Shown piece after piece: positions 43,101 through 51,564 of a stretch of DNA of 64,000 nt. The translations under genes were made by a program, and so were the position numbers. The first letter of the stretch is position 1, and every line of letters begins with the position of its first letter. The notes beneath the pieces are model-generated. The model saw only the letters and a list, made by a program, of their open reading frames with translations, was not told where the DNA came from and did no database searches. Source of the stretch: JAXLWB01 sp046328715 (GTDB taxonomy: Bacteria; Chloroflexota; Anaerolineae; Caldilineales; Caldilineaceae). The stretch lies in the NCBI GenBank assembly GCA_046328715.1, contig JAXLWB010000022.1, forward strand, positions 62,001 through 126,000. Reading direction: 5' to 3'.

Positions 43101-44178
43101 TCATCGCCCCTGCCAATTCTGGAGCGGGGACAAAACTTTCTGTGGGTGTGGATTCCCCAGACGCCTCGGCCAAGGAGATTTCTCCGGCGTCATGGCGAGA
43201 ACGAAGCTCCTGAAATTCCTCTTCGCTCAGCCCCAATGGCTTGTGATCGGCCCCGATCACCTTTAGTAAGCCTTGGCGCAAGCCCTTAAAGGCTCGATCG
43301 AGCAGATTGTCGCTGTGTAGTTCCGCAAAGGTTTTCACTGCCAATTCGGCGCTGAGCGGTGCCAATTCATAATGTTGTGCTAACCGTTCGCGCTGAAAGG
43401 CAATCCACAGATAGAGATCGGCTTCAGTTCGTCCAGGGAAACCGCTCATCAACTCATATTTGCGGATGGCTTCGATCACGGGCAGATAGATGGTGTCGTA
43501 CCAGCTTTCAACTGCCTGCTGCGCAGTAAAAGGCTCGCTGATTCCCTGTCGTTCTAACTCTTTGCCTTTTAAGTAACGATGCACTTCAATGTGCTGCTGT
43601 AAGATTGGATAACGACCTGGTTCGGTAAATTCGACATTGTGGTTGGGGCGTAAGACGTCCAGGTTCGTGTTTTTAAAGAATTCTGCTCGCTCGATTTTGA
43701 TGATCCACTGATCGCGTTCAAAGTCGTCGAGCGTGAGCGGGATATCCGTTTGTACTTCCGTGACATAGGCCTCAATGTGACTCAGATCGTTGGCGCGTGC
43801 CACACTGACCCGGTGATTTCCATCCCGCACAAAGTAGACCTCGCCGATCTTGTACAACTCAATCGGTGGCAAACTTTCCAGTGAGTTCATCATGGCATCG
43901 ATGCGCGCCCAGCGATCCGCATTGACACCAGAGCGCGGCAAAAAGGTGCGAGTAAAGTCGCGGTAGCGACCTACGCTGCCCACGATGCGATCCAAGCGTA
44001 CCATCTGGGTGCCCATCGAAATCTGCTGGCGGGCCTTGAGTCGTTTGGCCACTTCATCGTAGCTCAATAAGTCTGTATGTCCCCCGGAGATCAGCCCAAA
44101 GAGATCTGCCATTTGGGCTTGCACAATGCTCCGTAGATATTTTTCTTTTGCTTCTGCTTTGTGTTGTGAAGTCGGCAC
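43096..44178 (-). CDS. ParB/sulfiredoxin-fold domain protein
   Basis: A 360-residue protein. Residues ~55-130 contain a ParB-like nuclease/Srx-fold segment (MGTQMVRLDRIVGSVGRYRDF, SLPPIELYKIGEVYFVRDGNHRVSVARANDL), in which the GNHR motif corresponds to the phosphate/nucleotide-binding GxxR of the fold. The helical remainder (VEVHRYLKG..., RTEADLYLWIAFQRERL) resembles DUF4032-type proteins. A DNA-binding or nucleotide-binding regulator is possible; it is not a partition ParB, as no HTH or ParA partner is seen. The gene is preceded by the element at 44212-44255. Confidence 0.7.
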   Translation of the reverse strand: MPTSQHKAEAKEKYLRSIVQAQMADLFGLISGGHTDLLSYDEVAKRLKARQQISMGTQMVRLDRIVGSVGRYRDFTRTFLPRSGVNADRWARIDAMMNSLESLPPIELYKIGEVYFVRDGNHRVSVARANDLSHIEAYVTEVQTDIPLTLDDFERDQWIIKIERAEFFKNTNLDVLRPNHNVEFTEPGRYPILQQHIEVHRYLKGKELERQGISEPFTAQQAVESWYDTIYLPVIEAIRKYELMSGFPGRTEADLYLWIAFQRERLAQHYELAPLSAELAVKTFAELHSDNLLDRAFKGLRQGLLKVIGADHKPLGLSEEEFQELRSRHDAGEISLAEASGESTPTESFVPAPELAGAMN

Positions 44179-44211
44179 TTGCGACCTCCTCTGTACAATC
44201 GCTCATCTACA

Positions 44212-44255
44212 AAAAGTGTGAGCATCCGAGACCTGCTAGGTCTTTGCACACTTTT
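44212..44255. repeat. 44-bp palindromic element with AAAAGTGTG arms
   Basis: Outer arms aaaagtgtg (44212-44220) and cacactttt (44247-44255) enclose an inner pair agacct/aggtct (44229-44234 and 44238-44243). The outer arms match those of the 97-bp element at 10715-10811, so the two are probably related. Confidence 0.7.
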
Positions 44256-44301
44256 CTATCGTGAGCGCTGTACGTTTTGCTTTGCGTGAAAATGAAAATC
44301 G

Positions 44302-44337
44302 GAAAGTAGAGGTTAGAGCAACTTACTCTCTACTTTC
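44302..44337 (-). terminator. Hairpin after the gyrase-CTD gene
   Basis: The 10-bp arms gaaagtagag and ctctactttc (44302-44311 and 44328-44337), read on the minus strand, are followed by cgattttcatttt. They would end transcription of the gene at 44445-45485. Confidence 0.6.
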
Positions 44338-44444
44338 GTTTCTCATATTCTCTCAGGTACTATACAACAGAACTTGCACTTGCAAGCGGTTGCATTCAAT
44401 ACGATTCTATAACAATTGGGACACAAATGGGTTACAAGAGGAGT

Positions 44445-45485
44445 TTACTTTACTTCACAGGCAGTCACAGCCACACATTCATCGGCACGCAAAGCCATAC
44501 AGTTGACCCCTTGGACAACGCCCTCTTTGGCGGGAATTTCGTTGACCGCAAAGCGCACAATCTTACCCAAGCGCGAGATGACAAAGGCATCCGACTGATC
44601 AGTGATTGCCATCACGCCGATCAATTCTTCGGTTTTCATGGCAACTTTGCCTCCACTGCCCGGCTCTTTGTTGGCGGTAAAGCCACTGAGCAGACGCACC
44701 GTTCCCTTGCCGTCGCCGGTCATCATCAGAATGCCGCCTTCAGCCGGTGCCGCTGCCACACCGACCACACGATCTTCTGGATCGACGCGCATGCCCAAGC
44801 AGCCGCGCACTGGGATCTGCCGTTCAGCAAAGCGGATCGCCTTGCCCAGCCGGGTGGCAATAAAGATTTCGTCGCTGCCGCTGCTCCAACAGAAGGCTGC
44901 GGGCGCACCTCCCTCGCGGGTGTCGTAGAGCACCGTGCCAGGTTGGAGTCGTGCACCAAGCTGTTGGCTGCCGAATTTGCGGATTTGCCCGCGTTCGCTC
45001 ACCAAGGCCAGGAACTGTCCCCCCTGGTCGGGAAAGACGAGTGAGAGCTTCTCGCCTTCGCGTAGCGGCACATTGGACAACAGAGATTGTCCGCGACCCC
45101 GTACAGGCGTTTCGGGAACATTGCCCAAAGCTGTGCGAAAGGCACGGGCATGGTTGGTCACCAGGATTAACCCAGCGCTTTCGTCGGCAGTCAGGAGAAA
45201 TGCAGGCAAATCGCCTTCTGCACTGTCAAGGTCAAAGACGCCCATTCCACCGCGTCGCTGGCGGAAGTAGAAATGGCGCGGCGTCCGTTTGGCATACCCC
45301 TGTTTGCTGATCGAGATCACATTGATCGTCGTGGGTGGCTCGCTCGGCTCCATCGTCGATTCGGCGCGGCTGGGTGAATTTTCCTCTTCACGATTGCGCA
45401 GGTCATCCAGTTCTGCCTCAAGTGCTTCAATATAGGCAATCACTGCCAGATCAAGTCCAGTCAGATCGGGTCGTTCGAGAATCAT
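44445..45485 (-). CDS. Stand-alone gyrase A C-terminal-domain-like protein
   Basis: A 346-residue protein with no breakage-reunion (Tyr-containing) domain. After an N-terminal helix (residues ~10-36) and a Ser/Glu-rich linker, about 290 residues form six beta-pinwheel blades as in the DNA-wrapping domain of GyrA/ParC: FRQRRGGMGVFDLD (GyrA-box-like), LILVTNHARAFRTAL, LALVSERGQIRKF, IFIATRLGKAIRF, ILMMTGDGKGTVRLL and AFVISRLGKIVRFAVNEIP. It could wrap or bind DNA, or modulate topoisomerase activity. The full gyrA is not in the window, so this is a separate paralogue, not a fragment of a broken neighbour. Confidence 0.83.
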   Translation of the reverse strand: MILERPDLTGLDLAVIAYIEALEAELDDLRNREEENSPSRAESTMEPSEPPTTINVISISKQGYAKRTPRHFYFRQRRGGMGVFDLDSAEGDLPAFLLTADESAGLILVTNHARAFRTALGNVPETPVRGRGQSLLSNVPLREGEKLSLVFPDQGGQFLALVSERGQIRKFGSQQLGARLQPGTVLYDTREGGAPAAFCWSSGSDEIFIATRLGKAIRFAERQIPVRGCLGMRVDPEDRVVGVAAAPAEGGILMMTGDGKGTVRLLSGFTANKEPGSGGKVAMKTEELIGVMAITDQSDAFVISRLGKIVRFAVNEIPAKEGVVQGVNCMALRADECVAVTACEVK

Positions 45486-45520
45486 GGAATACTCCAGATT
45501 GGATAAGTGATAAATAAAAA

Positions 45521-45622
45521 TGATGCGTGAAACGTGATGCGTGATTTGAAAATTGGTTCTATTCTACTCTTGTATGATTTGTGTATGTGTCAAGTCTAAA
45601 ATTTCGCACATCACGCATCACG
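45521..45622. repeat. GATGCGTGA inverted repeat (third copy)
   Basis: The left arm (45521-45545, tgatgcgtgaaacgtgatgcgtgat) matches the right arm (45610-45622) perfectly over 13 bp; the remainder of the right arm is diverged. The right arm contains the stop codon of the transglycosylase gene (minus strand). Confidence 0.8.
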
Positions 45623-47462
45623 GAATTGTCTTCGTAATGCGTAAAATTTGTTCAGCATATTCTCTGCGCACAGGGTCCAAGGTTTCCCATGTGCCTCCCG
45701 ACGCTAGAAAATCCATCAGGTGATCTGGCCCCCAATTGTAGGCAACCAGCATCCATTCCGGTTGTGGATAGCCTTTTTCGCCCAGTTTGGCCCGTAAATA
45801 GTCTAGATAAGCCGCAGCAACCAGAGTATTGCTGTAACTTTCAAAGGGATCTTTGACATTGACCTGCGGGGCAAACTCCTGCCAAGTTTTCGGCACGACC
45901 TGCATCAGTCCCATGTCGCCATCTTTGCCCAAGGCCAGTGAGTCAAAGCCACTCTCGATATAGGCCTGAGCCGCCAGCATGCGCCAGTTCATATCATAAC
46001 GCAGGGCGATCTCCTGGAACATCTGAGCAAAGGTCATATGCGACTTGTCGGCAGAATTGTCGGGCTGAACGGCGTTTGCCTCGGGCTGGGTGATGACCAC
46101 CGGAGCGGCAGTTGGCACACCAGGCGCTGAAATATTGGCCGCAGTGACGACAGGCACACCATTGGCATTGACCAGCGCTGTGTTGGCTGGATTGTTGACG
46201 ACCGGGGCTGTCAATGCCACGGAACCTTGCTGTGTAAAGGTGGCTGCATTGCGTTCCACTTCCGGCGTGGCTGTAGGCAAGACAAGACCCTGCATAGGGT
46301 TCGACTCTACGTTTTCAACCTGACGAGTTGGCTCCACTACAGGCACAGGTGGGGGTGACGTCGGTAACTGCACGGGGCCTGAATTGACTGGCACCACCAC
46401 GACCATCGGTCGAGATTGAGTAACCGAGACAACTGCAGGCTGCGCGATCTGCGTACCTTGCACACTTCCCTGACGAGGCAACTGACGCATCCACCAGATA
46501 CTAGCAGCCAACACGGTTGCGATCACTAAGCCCATGACCAGCACCACTCCGGCAGCGGCCAACCCTGCTACGGTCCAGATGCCAAAGATCGGCAGATCAT
46601 ACAGGGCAAAGGCAGCACTTCGAGGGGCACGCTGCTCTTCTGCGATGTAGGCTAGCAGTGCAGGTCGCAAGGACCGAGGACGAGCGCCGATCCAAGCTCG
46701 ATCTAAGGGTCGCACCATGCCATAGATCAGCGTCGATTGCCCTGGCTGTAAGGTTAGTGTAGCTGTGCGATCTTCGCTGCTACGACTATTGGCAAAGTGA
46801 TAAAAGTAGTGTTGCCCCTGTTCGTAACCACGTAGTACAACGGCGGTGGTGGTATTACCCAAATTGCTAATCGGGCAGGCAAAGCGTACACTTCGACGCA
46901 GTGCGTTGACAGTCTGCGCCTGTAGTTGCACCGTACCCAGGGCAATTTCACGGAAGGGTGTTACTTTGATGAGCGCATGTAATTCGCTGGACCGTCCTGG
47001 ATATTCCGGAGCATCTACCCAAAGTCGCAGCGGGTAATCGCCTGCCTTCACTGCCGATGTGCGCGGCGGTGTCAGGCTAATCTCAAGAACCGTGCCTTCG
47101 CCAGGTTGGAGTAGAATGGATTGCAGAAGCGGGTCGATCCAGGTGGCATGGGGCTCGATTTCGCTGTGAAGATGAAAACGAGCTGCCTTGTCAGCGTTGT
47201 TGAGCAAGGTTACCTGCAAGACCGCCGTGCCGCCAGGGTTGACTGCCACCTCTTGTTCAGACAGGGTAGCAATTAGTAGATCGTCGTGGCGCGGCGCAGG
47301 TACTTGGGCAGGAGACAATGCAACAATGGTTTCCTCGCTGCCCAGTGGCGTTGCCTCGCCCTCGATTTCCAGCCAGTGCCATTCGGGGACTACTTCATTT
47401 TCGGTTTGGATGCGCTTGGCTTGATCTAAATCTTCCGGTAAGGATTCTTGCTCCGGTTTCAT
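45618..47462 (-). CDS. Membrane-anchored lytic transglycosylase with N-terminal beta domains
   Basis: A 614-residue protein in three parts. The N-terminal ~290 residues hold two immunoglobulin-like beta domains (VNPGGTAVLQVTLLNNADKAARFHL and LQPGQSTLIYGMVRP), presumably cytoplasmic. One membrane helix follows (VAGLAAAGVVLVMGLVIATVL, about 300-325), then a Pro/Val/Asn-rich linker and a C-terminal SLT domain with the catalytic Glu in YIESGFDSLALGKDGDMGLMQVVPKTW and the closing VAYNWGP. It should cut peptidoglycan glycan strands outside the membrane. The unusual N-terminal sensor-like half may couple cutting to an internal partner. Its stop lies in a GATGCGTGA repeat. Confidence 0.87.
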   Translation of the reverse strand: MKPEQESLPEDLDQAKRIQTENEVVPEWHWLEIEGEATPLGSEETIVALSPAQVPAPRHDDLLIATLSEQEVAVNPGGTAVLQVTLLNNADKAARFHLHSEIEPHATWIDPLLQSILLQPGEGTVLEISLTPPRTSAVKAGDYPLRLWVDAPEYPGRSSELHALIKVTPFREIALGTVQLQAQTVNALRRSVRFACPISNLGNTTTAVVLRGYEQGQHYFYHFANSRSSEDRTATLTLQPGQSTLIYGMVRPLDRAWIGARPRSLRPALLAYIAEEQRAPRSAAFALYDLPIFGIWTVAGLAAAGVVLVMGLVIATVLAASIWWMRQLPRQGSVQGTQIAQPAVVSVTQSRPMVVVVPVNSGPVQLPTSPPPVPVVEPTRQVENVESNPMQGLVLPTATPEVERNAATFTQQGSVALTAPVVNNPANTALVNANGVPVVTAANISAPGVPTAAPVVITQPEANAVQPDNSADKSHMTFAQMFQEIALRYDMNWRMLAAQAYIESGFDSLALGKDGDMGLMQVVPKTWQEFAPQVNVKDPFESYSNTLVAAAYLDYLRAKLGEKGYPQPEWMLVAYNWGPDHLMDFLASGGTWETLDPVRREYAEQILRITKTIP

Positions 47463-47829
47463 ACTCTAAGTATCAAACGGAGCGCATTCTCTGTCAAGTT
47501 TGGAGGGGAGTGAGGCAGTAGGACAGTCTCACAAATCGATATGATACCTAGACATTGCATACTCGCAGGTGCGGTTTCTTACCGCATGAATTGGATTTTT
47601 CTCCGATTGTGCGGAAAGAAACGGGTGTATATCAACTTCGGGGTAAAACGTGCCATTCAGAACCCTACCCTTTGGGTAGGGTTCTGAAGTTCCGCCCCCA
47701 TCCTGATATACACCCGAAAGAAACTGCTCTGATCTGTTTGGTCTATAATTTCTGCTACAATATATTACACTGAAACAAACGAGGCTGCCTTCGGGAACTT
47801 TTAGCTTTGTAAAGACGTTTTCGCACTAT
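47463..47829. other. 367-bp gap with a MITE-like element
   Basis: No gene is visible. The gap includes gtgaggcagtaggacagtctcac (about 47510-47531, a CAGT word in a 5-bp hairpin), a tgcgg/ccgca hairpin near 47570-47590, the MITE-like element at 47614-47724 and a probable promoter region before the SanA/YdcF gene. Confidence 0.55.
47614..47724. mobile_element. MITE-like element: 12-bp TIRs with 9-bp flanking direct repeats
   Basis: Terminal inverted repeats gggtgtatatca (47623-47634) and tgatatacaccc (47704-47715) are exact complements. The 9-bp direct repeats gaaagaaac flank them on both sides (47614-47622 and 47716-47724), as a target-site duplication would. Inside is a 15-bp perfect hairpin with a 3-base loop (47656-47688, ttcagaaccctaccc arm). 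The element is 93 bp without the duplications and has no coding capacity, so any mobility must depend on a transposase elsewhere. Confidence 0.8.
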
Positions 47830-48480
47830 ATGATGCTGAGAAACAAATGGTTAAAACGAGTTATGTTACTTCTCGTGTTGCTAATCCTAGCGATTAGCGC
47901 TCCCTTTTTATGGCGGGCCTGGATTGAAGGCCGTTATTCACCTGCCATCTACTCGGCCAGCAATGTGCGTACTGAGCGTGTGGCGATTGTCTTTGGCGCT
48001 CGTGTTTATAACAATGGAAGGTTGAGTGGGATGTTACGTGATCGGGTCGATATGGCTGTGGAGTTATACAAAGCGGGTAAGGTCAACAAATTATTGGTCA
48101 GCGGTGATAATCAATTTATCGACTACGATGAACCAAGCGCCATGATGAACTACGCAATTGCGCAAGGTGTACCTGCCAGTGATATCCAGCCTGACTTCGG
48201 CGGGAGACGCACCTACGATACCTGCTATCGCGCCAAATCGATCTTCCAGGTTGATTCAGCCATCTTGGTAACTCAGCAGTTTCATCTGCCTCGTGCACTA
48301 TTCTTATGTGAGCAACTTGGGATTGATGCGGTGGGTGTAGCGGCGGACAAACGAATCTATGATCCTCGCTCGATAGCCTTCTCCGAAACTCGTGAGTTGC
48401 CAGCCACTCTAGCCGCACTCATCGACGTCATTCGCAAAGCCCCGCCACCCGTGATGGGAGATCCGATACCGATCGAGTAG
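47830..48480 (+). CDS. SanA/YdcF family (DUF218) membrane protein
   Basis: A 216-residue protein with one N-terminal membrane helix (VMLLLVLLILAISAPFLW) and a DUF218 domain: AIVFGARVYNNGRLSGMLRDRVDMAVELY, KLLVSGDNQFIDYDEPSAMM, and ILVTQQFHLPRALFLCEQLGIDAVGV. SanA proteins affect envelope barrier function and vancomycin resistance in enterobacteria. Here it is next to a transglycosylase gene, which fits an envelope role. ATG at 47830 is used, and an ATG one codon later is equivalent. The stop is followed at once by a CAGT repeat. Confidence 0.87.
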   Translation: MMLRNKWLKRVMLLLVLLILAISAPFLWRAWIEGRYSPAIYSASNVRTERVAIVFGARVYNNGRLSGMLRDRVDMAVELYKAGKVNKLLVSGDNQFIDYDEPSAMMNYAIAQGVPASDIQPDFGGRRTYDTCYRAKSIFQVDSAILVTQQFHLPRALFLCEQLGIDAVGVAADKRIYDPRSIAFSETRELPATLAALIDVIRKAPPPVMGDPIPIE

Positions 48481-48562
48481 GTCAGTGAACAGTCGATAGT
48501 AGATCAGTAATCACTGATGCACTGTCGCCTGACTCACTGTTTTACTGTCCTACTGATTCATT
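48481..48562. repeat. CAGT iterated-word hairpin
   Basis: The left arm (48479-48512, aggtcagtgaacagtcgatagtagatcagta) and right arm (48515-48560, actgatgcactgtcgcctgactcactgttttactgtcctactgattca) lie between convergent genes. The right arm provides the final Gln codon and stop of the minus-strand OB-fold gene. Confidence 0.8.
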
Positions 48563-48924
48563 GTCATCACGGGACGAAACTTATACCCGTAAATAATCTG
48601 GCCTTCTGCCCCATCTTCGCGGATTTTGCGTGTCACCATTTCGACGCGCATCCCAATCTTCACGTCGTCGTGATTGATATCGGTTAGCTGGGCTGTCACC
48701 ATCGGTCCATCATCCAAACGAACCAAGGCAATCGTATAAGGTTTTTGATCTTCAAAGCCCTTGGGCACATTGTACATCGTGCTGAAGCTGTAAACTTCAC
48801 CACGTCCGCTTAGGTTCTGTGCGGTGCCCAAGGCTGGAAAGTTTTCTTGCATAAATGGTGCAATCAATTTTGATTCTTCAGAATTGTCAAGTGCCACGCA
48901 CACAAACGGTGCATACGATCCCAT
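48550..48924 (-). CDS. DUF35-type OB-fold protein (separate from its zinc ribbon)
   Basis: A 124-residue protein. From residue ~40 it matches the OB-fold half of DUF35 acyl-CoA-associated proteins (GRGEVYSFSTMYNVPKGFEDQKPYTIALVRLDDGPMVTAQLTDINHDDVKIGMRVEMV, ending YGYKFRPV). The first ~40 residues do not belong to the usual domain. In most organisms this half is fused behind a zinc ribbon; here the ribbon is the separate upstream ORF at 48936-49154. DUF35 proteins support thiolases and HMG-CoA-synthase-like enzymes, none of which is nearby. It ends in MNQ plus stop from a CAGT repeat. Confidence 0.8.
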   Translation of the reverse strand: MGSYAPFVCVALDNSEESKLIAPFMQENFPALGTAQNLSGRGEVYSFSTMYNVPKGFEDQKPYTIALVRLDDGPMVTAQLTDINHDDVKIGMRVEMVTRKIREDGAEGQIIYGYKFRPVMTMNQ

Positions 48925-48935
48925 TCTTCATTCAA

Positions 48936-49154
48936 TTAATCATCCGCCGCAACTTTTAGCTCTGGCATGGCGGCCTGCGGCATGGTGAAGCAAATTTCGC
49001 TTTTTTCTTTTTTGGTATTTGTTGCTCCCATTGGTTGATGACAATGAGGGCAAATTAAGCGTGGCGGGAAGACTGCCTGGGAACATTCTGGACAAATCAT
49101 CCCCTGCAAACTATAGCGTTCGTGTTTTGTTCGCCACAAATTTGGTACGGCCAT
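48936..49154 (-). CDS. DUF35-type zinc-ribbon protein
   Basis: A 72-residue protein. Residues 1-43 are the zinc-ribbon half of DUF35 proteins (WRTKHERYSLQGMICPECSQAVFPPRLICPHCHQP) with the CxxC...CxxC metal site. The last ~28 residues (Lys-rich, then MPQAAMPELKVAADD) are not part of the known domain. It stops 11 bp before the OB-fold gene, in a different frame. Either it works as a small separate subunit, or the pair is a split former fusion. Confidence 0.75.
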   Translation of the reverse strand: MAVPNLWRTKHERYSLQGMICPECSQAVFPPRLICPHCHQPMGATNTKKEKSEICFTMPQAAMPELKVAADD

Positions 49155-49314
49155 ACAATCATTCTCCTACTGTTCAAGTATAATGAGGCACAGTTAAAGA
49201 TAACATGGATCGTCATCCGTATAGCGCCTGGAACATCGTACTGGATGTTGCGCTTTCAATAGCTATCTGGCCAATCGAAAAGTGAAGTTTGAGAGCTTTT
49301 GAGAGGTTTTATAA

Positions 49315-50802
49315 GTGGAAAAACGTTTGTTTTACTCGATTTTGATGGTTATTTTGCTGTCATTGACAGCCTGTTCGGCTGGAACAGGGGCCAATAGCAA
49401 TCTGCCACAGCCGTCGAATAGCGTAGCAACTGCGGAGTGTCAACTCAGTGCCAAAGGTTCGCCGTTGCGCATTGCGGCACAGTGTGGTACCTATACGGTT
49501 TACGAAAATCGGGCGAAACAGGCTGGACGTCAGATAGAGTTGAATTTTGCCATCATCAAAGCGCTCAGTCGTTCGCCAAAACCGGATGCAGTCTTCTTTC
49601 TGGCAGGTGGCCCGGGCCAGGCTGCTACCGAAGCCTACCTGGCGGTCTCCCCTGCCTTTGACAAAGTCCATCGCGACCGCGATATTGTGTTGGTCGATCA
49701 GCGGGGAACTGGCAAATTGAGCCGCCTAGGTTGCAAGCCCTTAGATGATCTGAATGCGGATGACGAAGCTGTTAGCAAATGGCTAACCAACTGCGCCGAA
49801 GGACTAGACGCTGACCCGACTCAGTACACGACTGAGATTGCGATGGGCGATCTGGACGAGATTCGGACTGCTCTGGGCTACCAGACGATCAATTTGGTGG
49901 GCGTCTCTTATGGCACCCGCGCAGCACAAACTTATCTCAAATTGTATCCCGATCATGTACGCAGCGTAACGTTGGATGGAGTGGTGCCACAGTCCGAGGT
50001 GCTCGGGGCTGACGTGGCCACCGATGCCGAGCGCGCGCTCGATCTGATCTTTCAGCGCTGTGCAGAAAGCGATCCTTGCAAGCAGCAGTATCCCAACCTG
50101 GCTACTGAATTTACGCAACTGATGGACCAATTACAGAAGAGTTCGCAATCGGTCGATCTTGCTGATCCGGTCACGGGTGAGCCGACTACGGTAGTGCTAG
50201 ATTATCGCACGGCTGCCATGACGGTTCGTCTGTACAGCTATGCGCCGGAAACTGCTGCCCTGTTGCCGCTGCTCATCCACGAGGCCGCAGTCAATCAGAA
50301 CTATCTGCCGTTTGCTGCCCAATCGATCCTGGTTGGCAAGGGGTTGTCCGATTCGATCAACTCCGGAATGAACCTCTCAGTTGTGTGTGCGGAGGACTTT
50401 CCCTTCTTTGATAAGGTGGATTTGCAAGGATTAACTGAAAATTCCTATTATGGCAGCATCGAGATCGACAGCTTGCGCCGCTTTTGTGCGATTTGGCCGC
50501 ACAGCACGGTTGATCCATCCTTCAAAGATCCCGTTCAATCAGACCGTCCAGTGTTGCTACTTTCTGGCCAGGCTGACCCGGTCACACCGCCCAGCAATGC
50601 GGAGCAGGTCGCACAGAAATTGAGCAACAGCCTACAAATTGTCGCACCTGGACAAGGGCACAATGTCATTATGCGTGGCTGTATTCCACGCATCTTTGCC
50701 GACTTTATCGAGAAAGGTACGGCGCAAGGGCTCGATACAACCTGTGTCAATGATTTGAAGCCGATGCCATTTTTTATCAATCCGTCTGGGCCAACGCCCT
50801 AA
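49315..50802 (+). CDS. Lipoprotein alpha/beta hydrolase, proline-iminopeptidase/TAP-like
   Basis: A 495-residue secreted lipoprotein starting with GTG at 49315; the signal ends in a lipobox (LSLTACSAG, Cys about 20). The hydrolase fold shows AGGPGQAATEAY (HGGPG-type oxyanion site), DQRGTGKLS, nucleophile GVSYGTR, the acid in SGQADPVTPPS and the His in GQGHNVIMRGC. It resembles tripeptidyl aminopeptidase/S33 peptidases. It would cut N-terminal residues from peptides outside the membrane. It lies 22 bp before a NatAB-type ABC exporter, with which it is probably cotranscribed. Confidence 0.85.
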   Translation: MEKRLFYSILMVILLSLTACSAGTGANSNLPQPSNSVATAECQLSAKGSPLRIAAQCGTYTVYENRAKQAGRQIELNFAIIKALSRSPKPDAVFFLAGGPGQAATEAYLAVSPAFDKVHRDRDIVLVDQRGTGKLSRLGCKPLDDLNADDEAVSKWLTNCAEGLDADPTQYTTEIAMGDLDEIRTALGYQTINLVGVSYGTRAAQTYLKLYPDHVRSVTLDGVVPQSEVLGADVATDAERALDLIFQRCAESDPCKQQYPNLATEFTQLMDQLQKSSQSVDLADPVTGEPTTVVLDYRTAAMTVRLYSYAPETAALLPLLIHEAAVNQNYLPFAAQSILVGKGLSDSINSGMNLSVVCAEDFPFFDKVDLQGLTENSYYGSIEIDSLRRFCAIWPHSTVDPSFKDPVQSDRPVLLLSGQADPVTPPSNAEQVAQKLSNSLQIVAPGQGHNVIMRGCIPRIFADFIEKGTAQGLDTTCVNDLKPMPFFINPSGPTP

Positions 50803-50824
50803 CAAGAAGTGCTTTCTACCGATC

Positions 50825-51559
50825 ATGATTGAAGCAAAGAATCTGCACAAAGCGTTTGGCCCAGTGGTTGCCGTAGACGATGTCTCCTTTCAGGCACCCG
50901 ATGGCAGTGTGACCGGTCTGCTTGGCCCGAACGGAGCCGGCAAGACGACTACCTTACGCATCCTTTATTCGCTGTTGCGTCCCGATCGGGGCGTGGCATT
51001 GATTGATGGTCACAATGCATCGACCGAGCGGGAGCAGGTACTCAAGCGAATGGGCGTCCTTTCTGACAACAAGGGACTCTATCCACGATTGACCGCACGC
51101 GAAAACATCCGTTATTTCGGCCAATTGTACGAATTGCCACCCGCCGAACTGGAACGCCGGATCAATGATCTGATTAGCCTGCTGGAAATGCAAGAGTTTG
51201 CCGACCGCCGTGTCGAAGGCTTTTCGCAGGGGCAGCGCACCAAAGTCGCCATTGCCCGGGCCTTGGTCCACGATCCGCAAAATATCCTGCTCGACGAGCC
51301 GACCAACGGCCTGGATGTGATGAGCACGCGTGCCATGCGCACCTTCATCCGCCGCCTGCGGGACGAAGGAAAATGCGTTCTCTTCTCTAGTCACATCATG
51401 CAGGAAGTTTCGGCGCTGTGCGATCAGATTATTGTCATTGCGCAAGGCAAGGTCAGCGCCCAAGGCACTGCCGAGGATCTCCTGCGTGTCACCGGGCAAA
51501 CCAACTTGGAAGATGCCTTTGTCGCCGCCATCGGCAGCAGCGAAGGGTTGACACTATAA
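50825..51559 (+). CDS. ABC transporter ATP-binding protein (NatA-like)
   Basis: A 244-residue ATPase with Walker A GPNGAGKTTT, Q-loop region, signature FSQGQRTKVAIARAL, Walker B NILLDEPTNGLD and H-loop SSHIMQEV. It resembles NatA of the sodium-exporting NatAB system, and the next gene is a NatB-like permease. The order with the lipoprotein peptidase upstream suggests export of, or protection against, a peptide or ion. NatA is a family likeness and the cargo is uncertain. Confidence 0.87.
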   Translation: MIEAKNLHKAFGPVVAVDDVSFQAPDGSVTGLLGPNGAGKTTTLRILYSLLRPDRGVALIDGHNASTEREQVLKRMGVLSDNKGLYPRLTARENIRYFGQLYELPPAELERRINDLISLLEMQEFADRRVEGFSQGQRTKVAIARALVHDPQNILLDEPTNGLDVMSTRAMRTFIRRLRDEGKCVLFSSHIMQEVSALCDQIIVIAQGKVSAQGTAEDLLRVTGQTNLEDAFVAAIGSSEGLTL

Positions 51560-51564
51560 ATGAA

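Noticed and set aside
43096..44178. Chromosome partition ParB near an origin of replication
   Set aside because: There is no ParA, no helix-turn-helix domain and no parS-like site; only the nuclease/sulfiredoxin-like fold is shared.
44427..45044. Plus-strand open frame of 205 codons opposite the gyrase-CTD gene
   Set aside because: The minus strand shows six clear beta-pinwheel blades; the opposite frame is a shadow.
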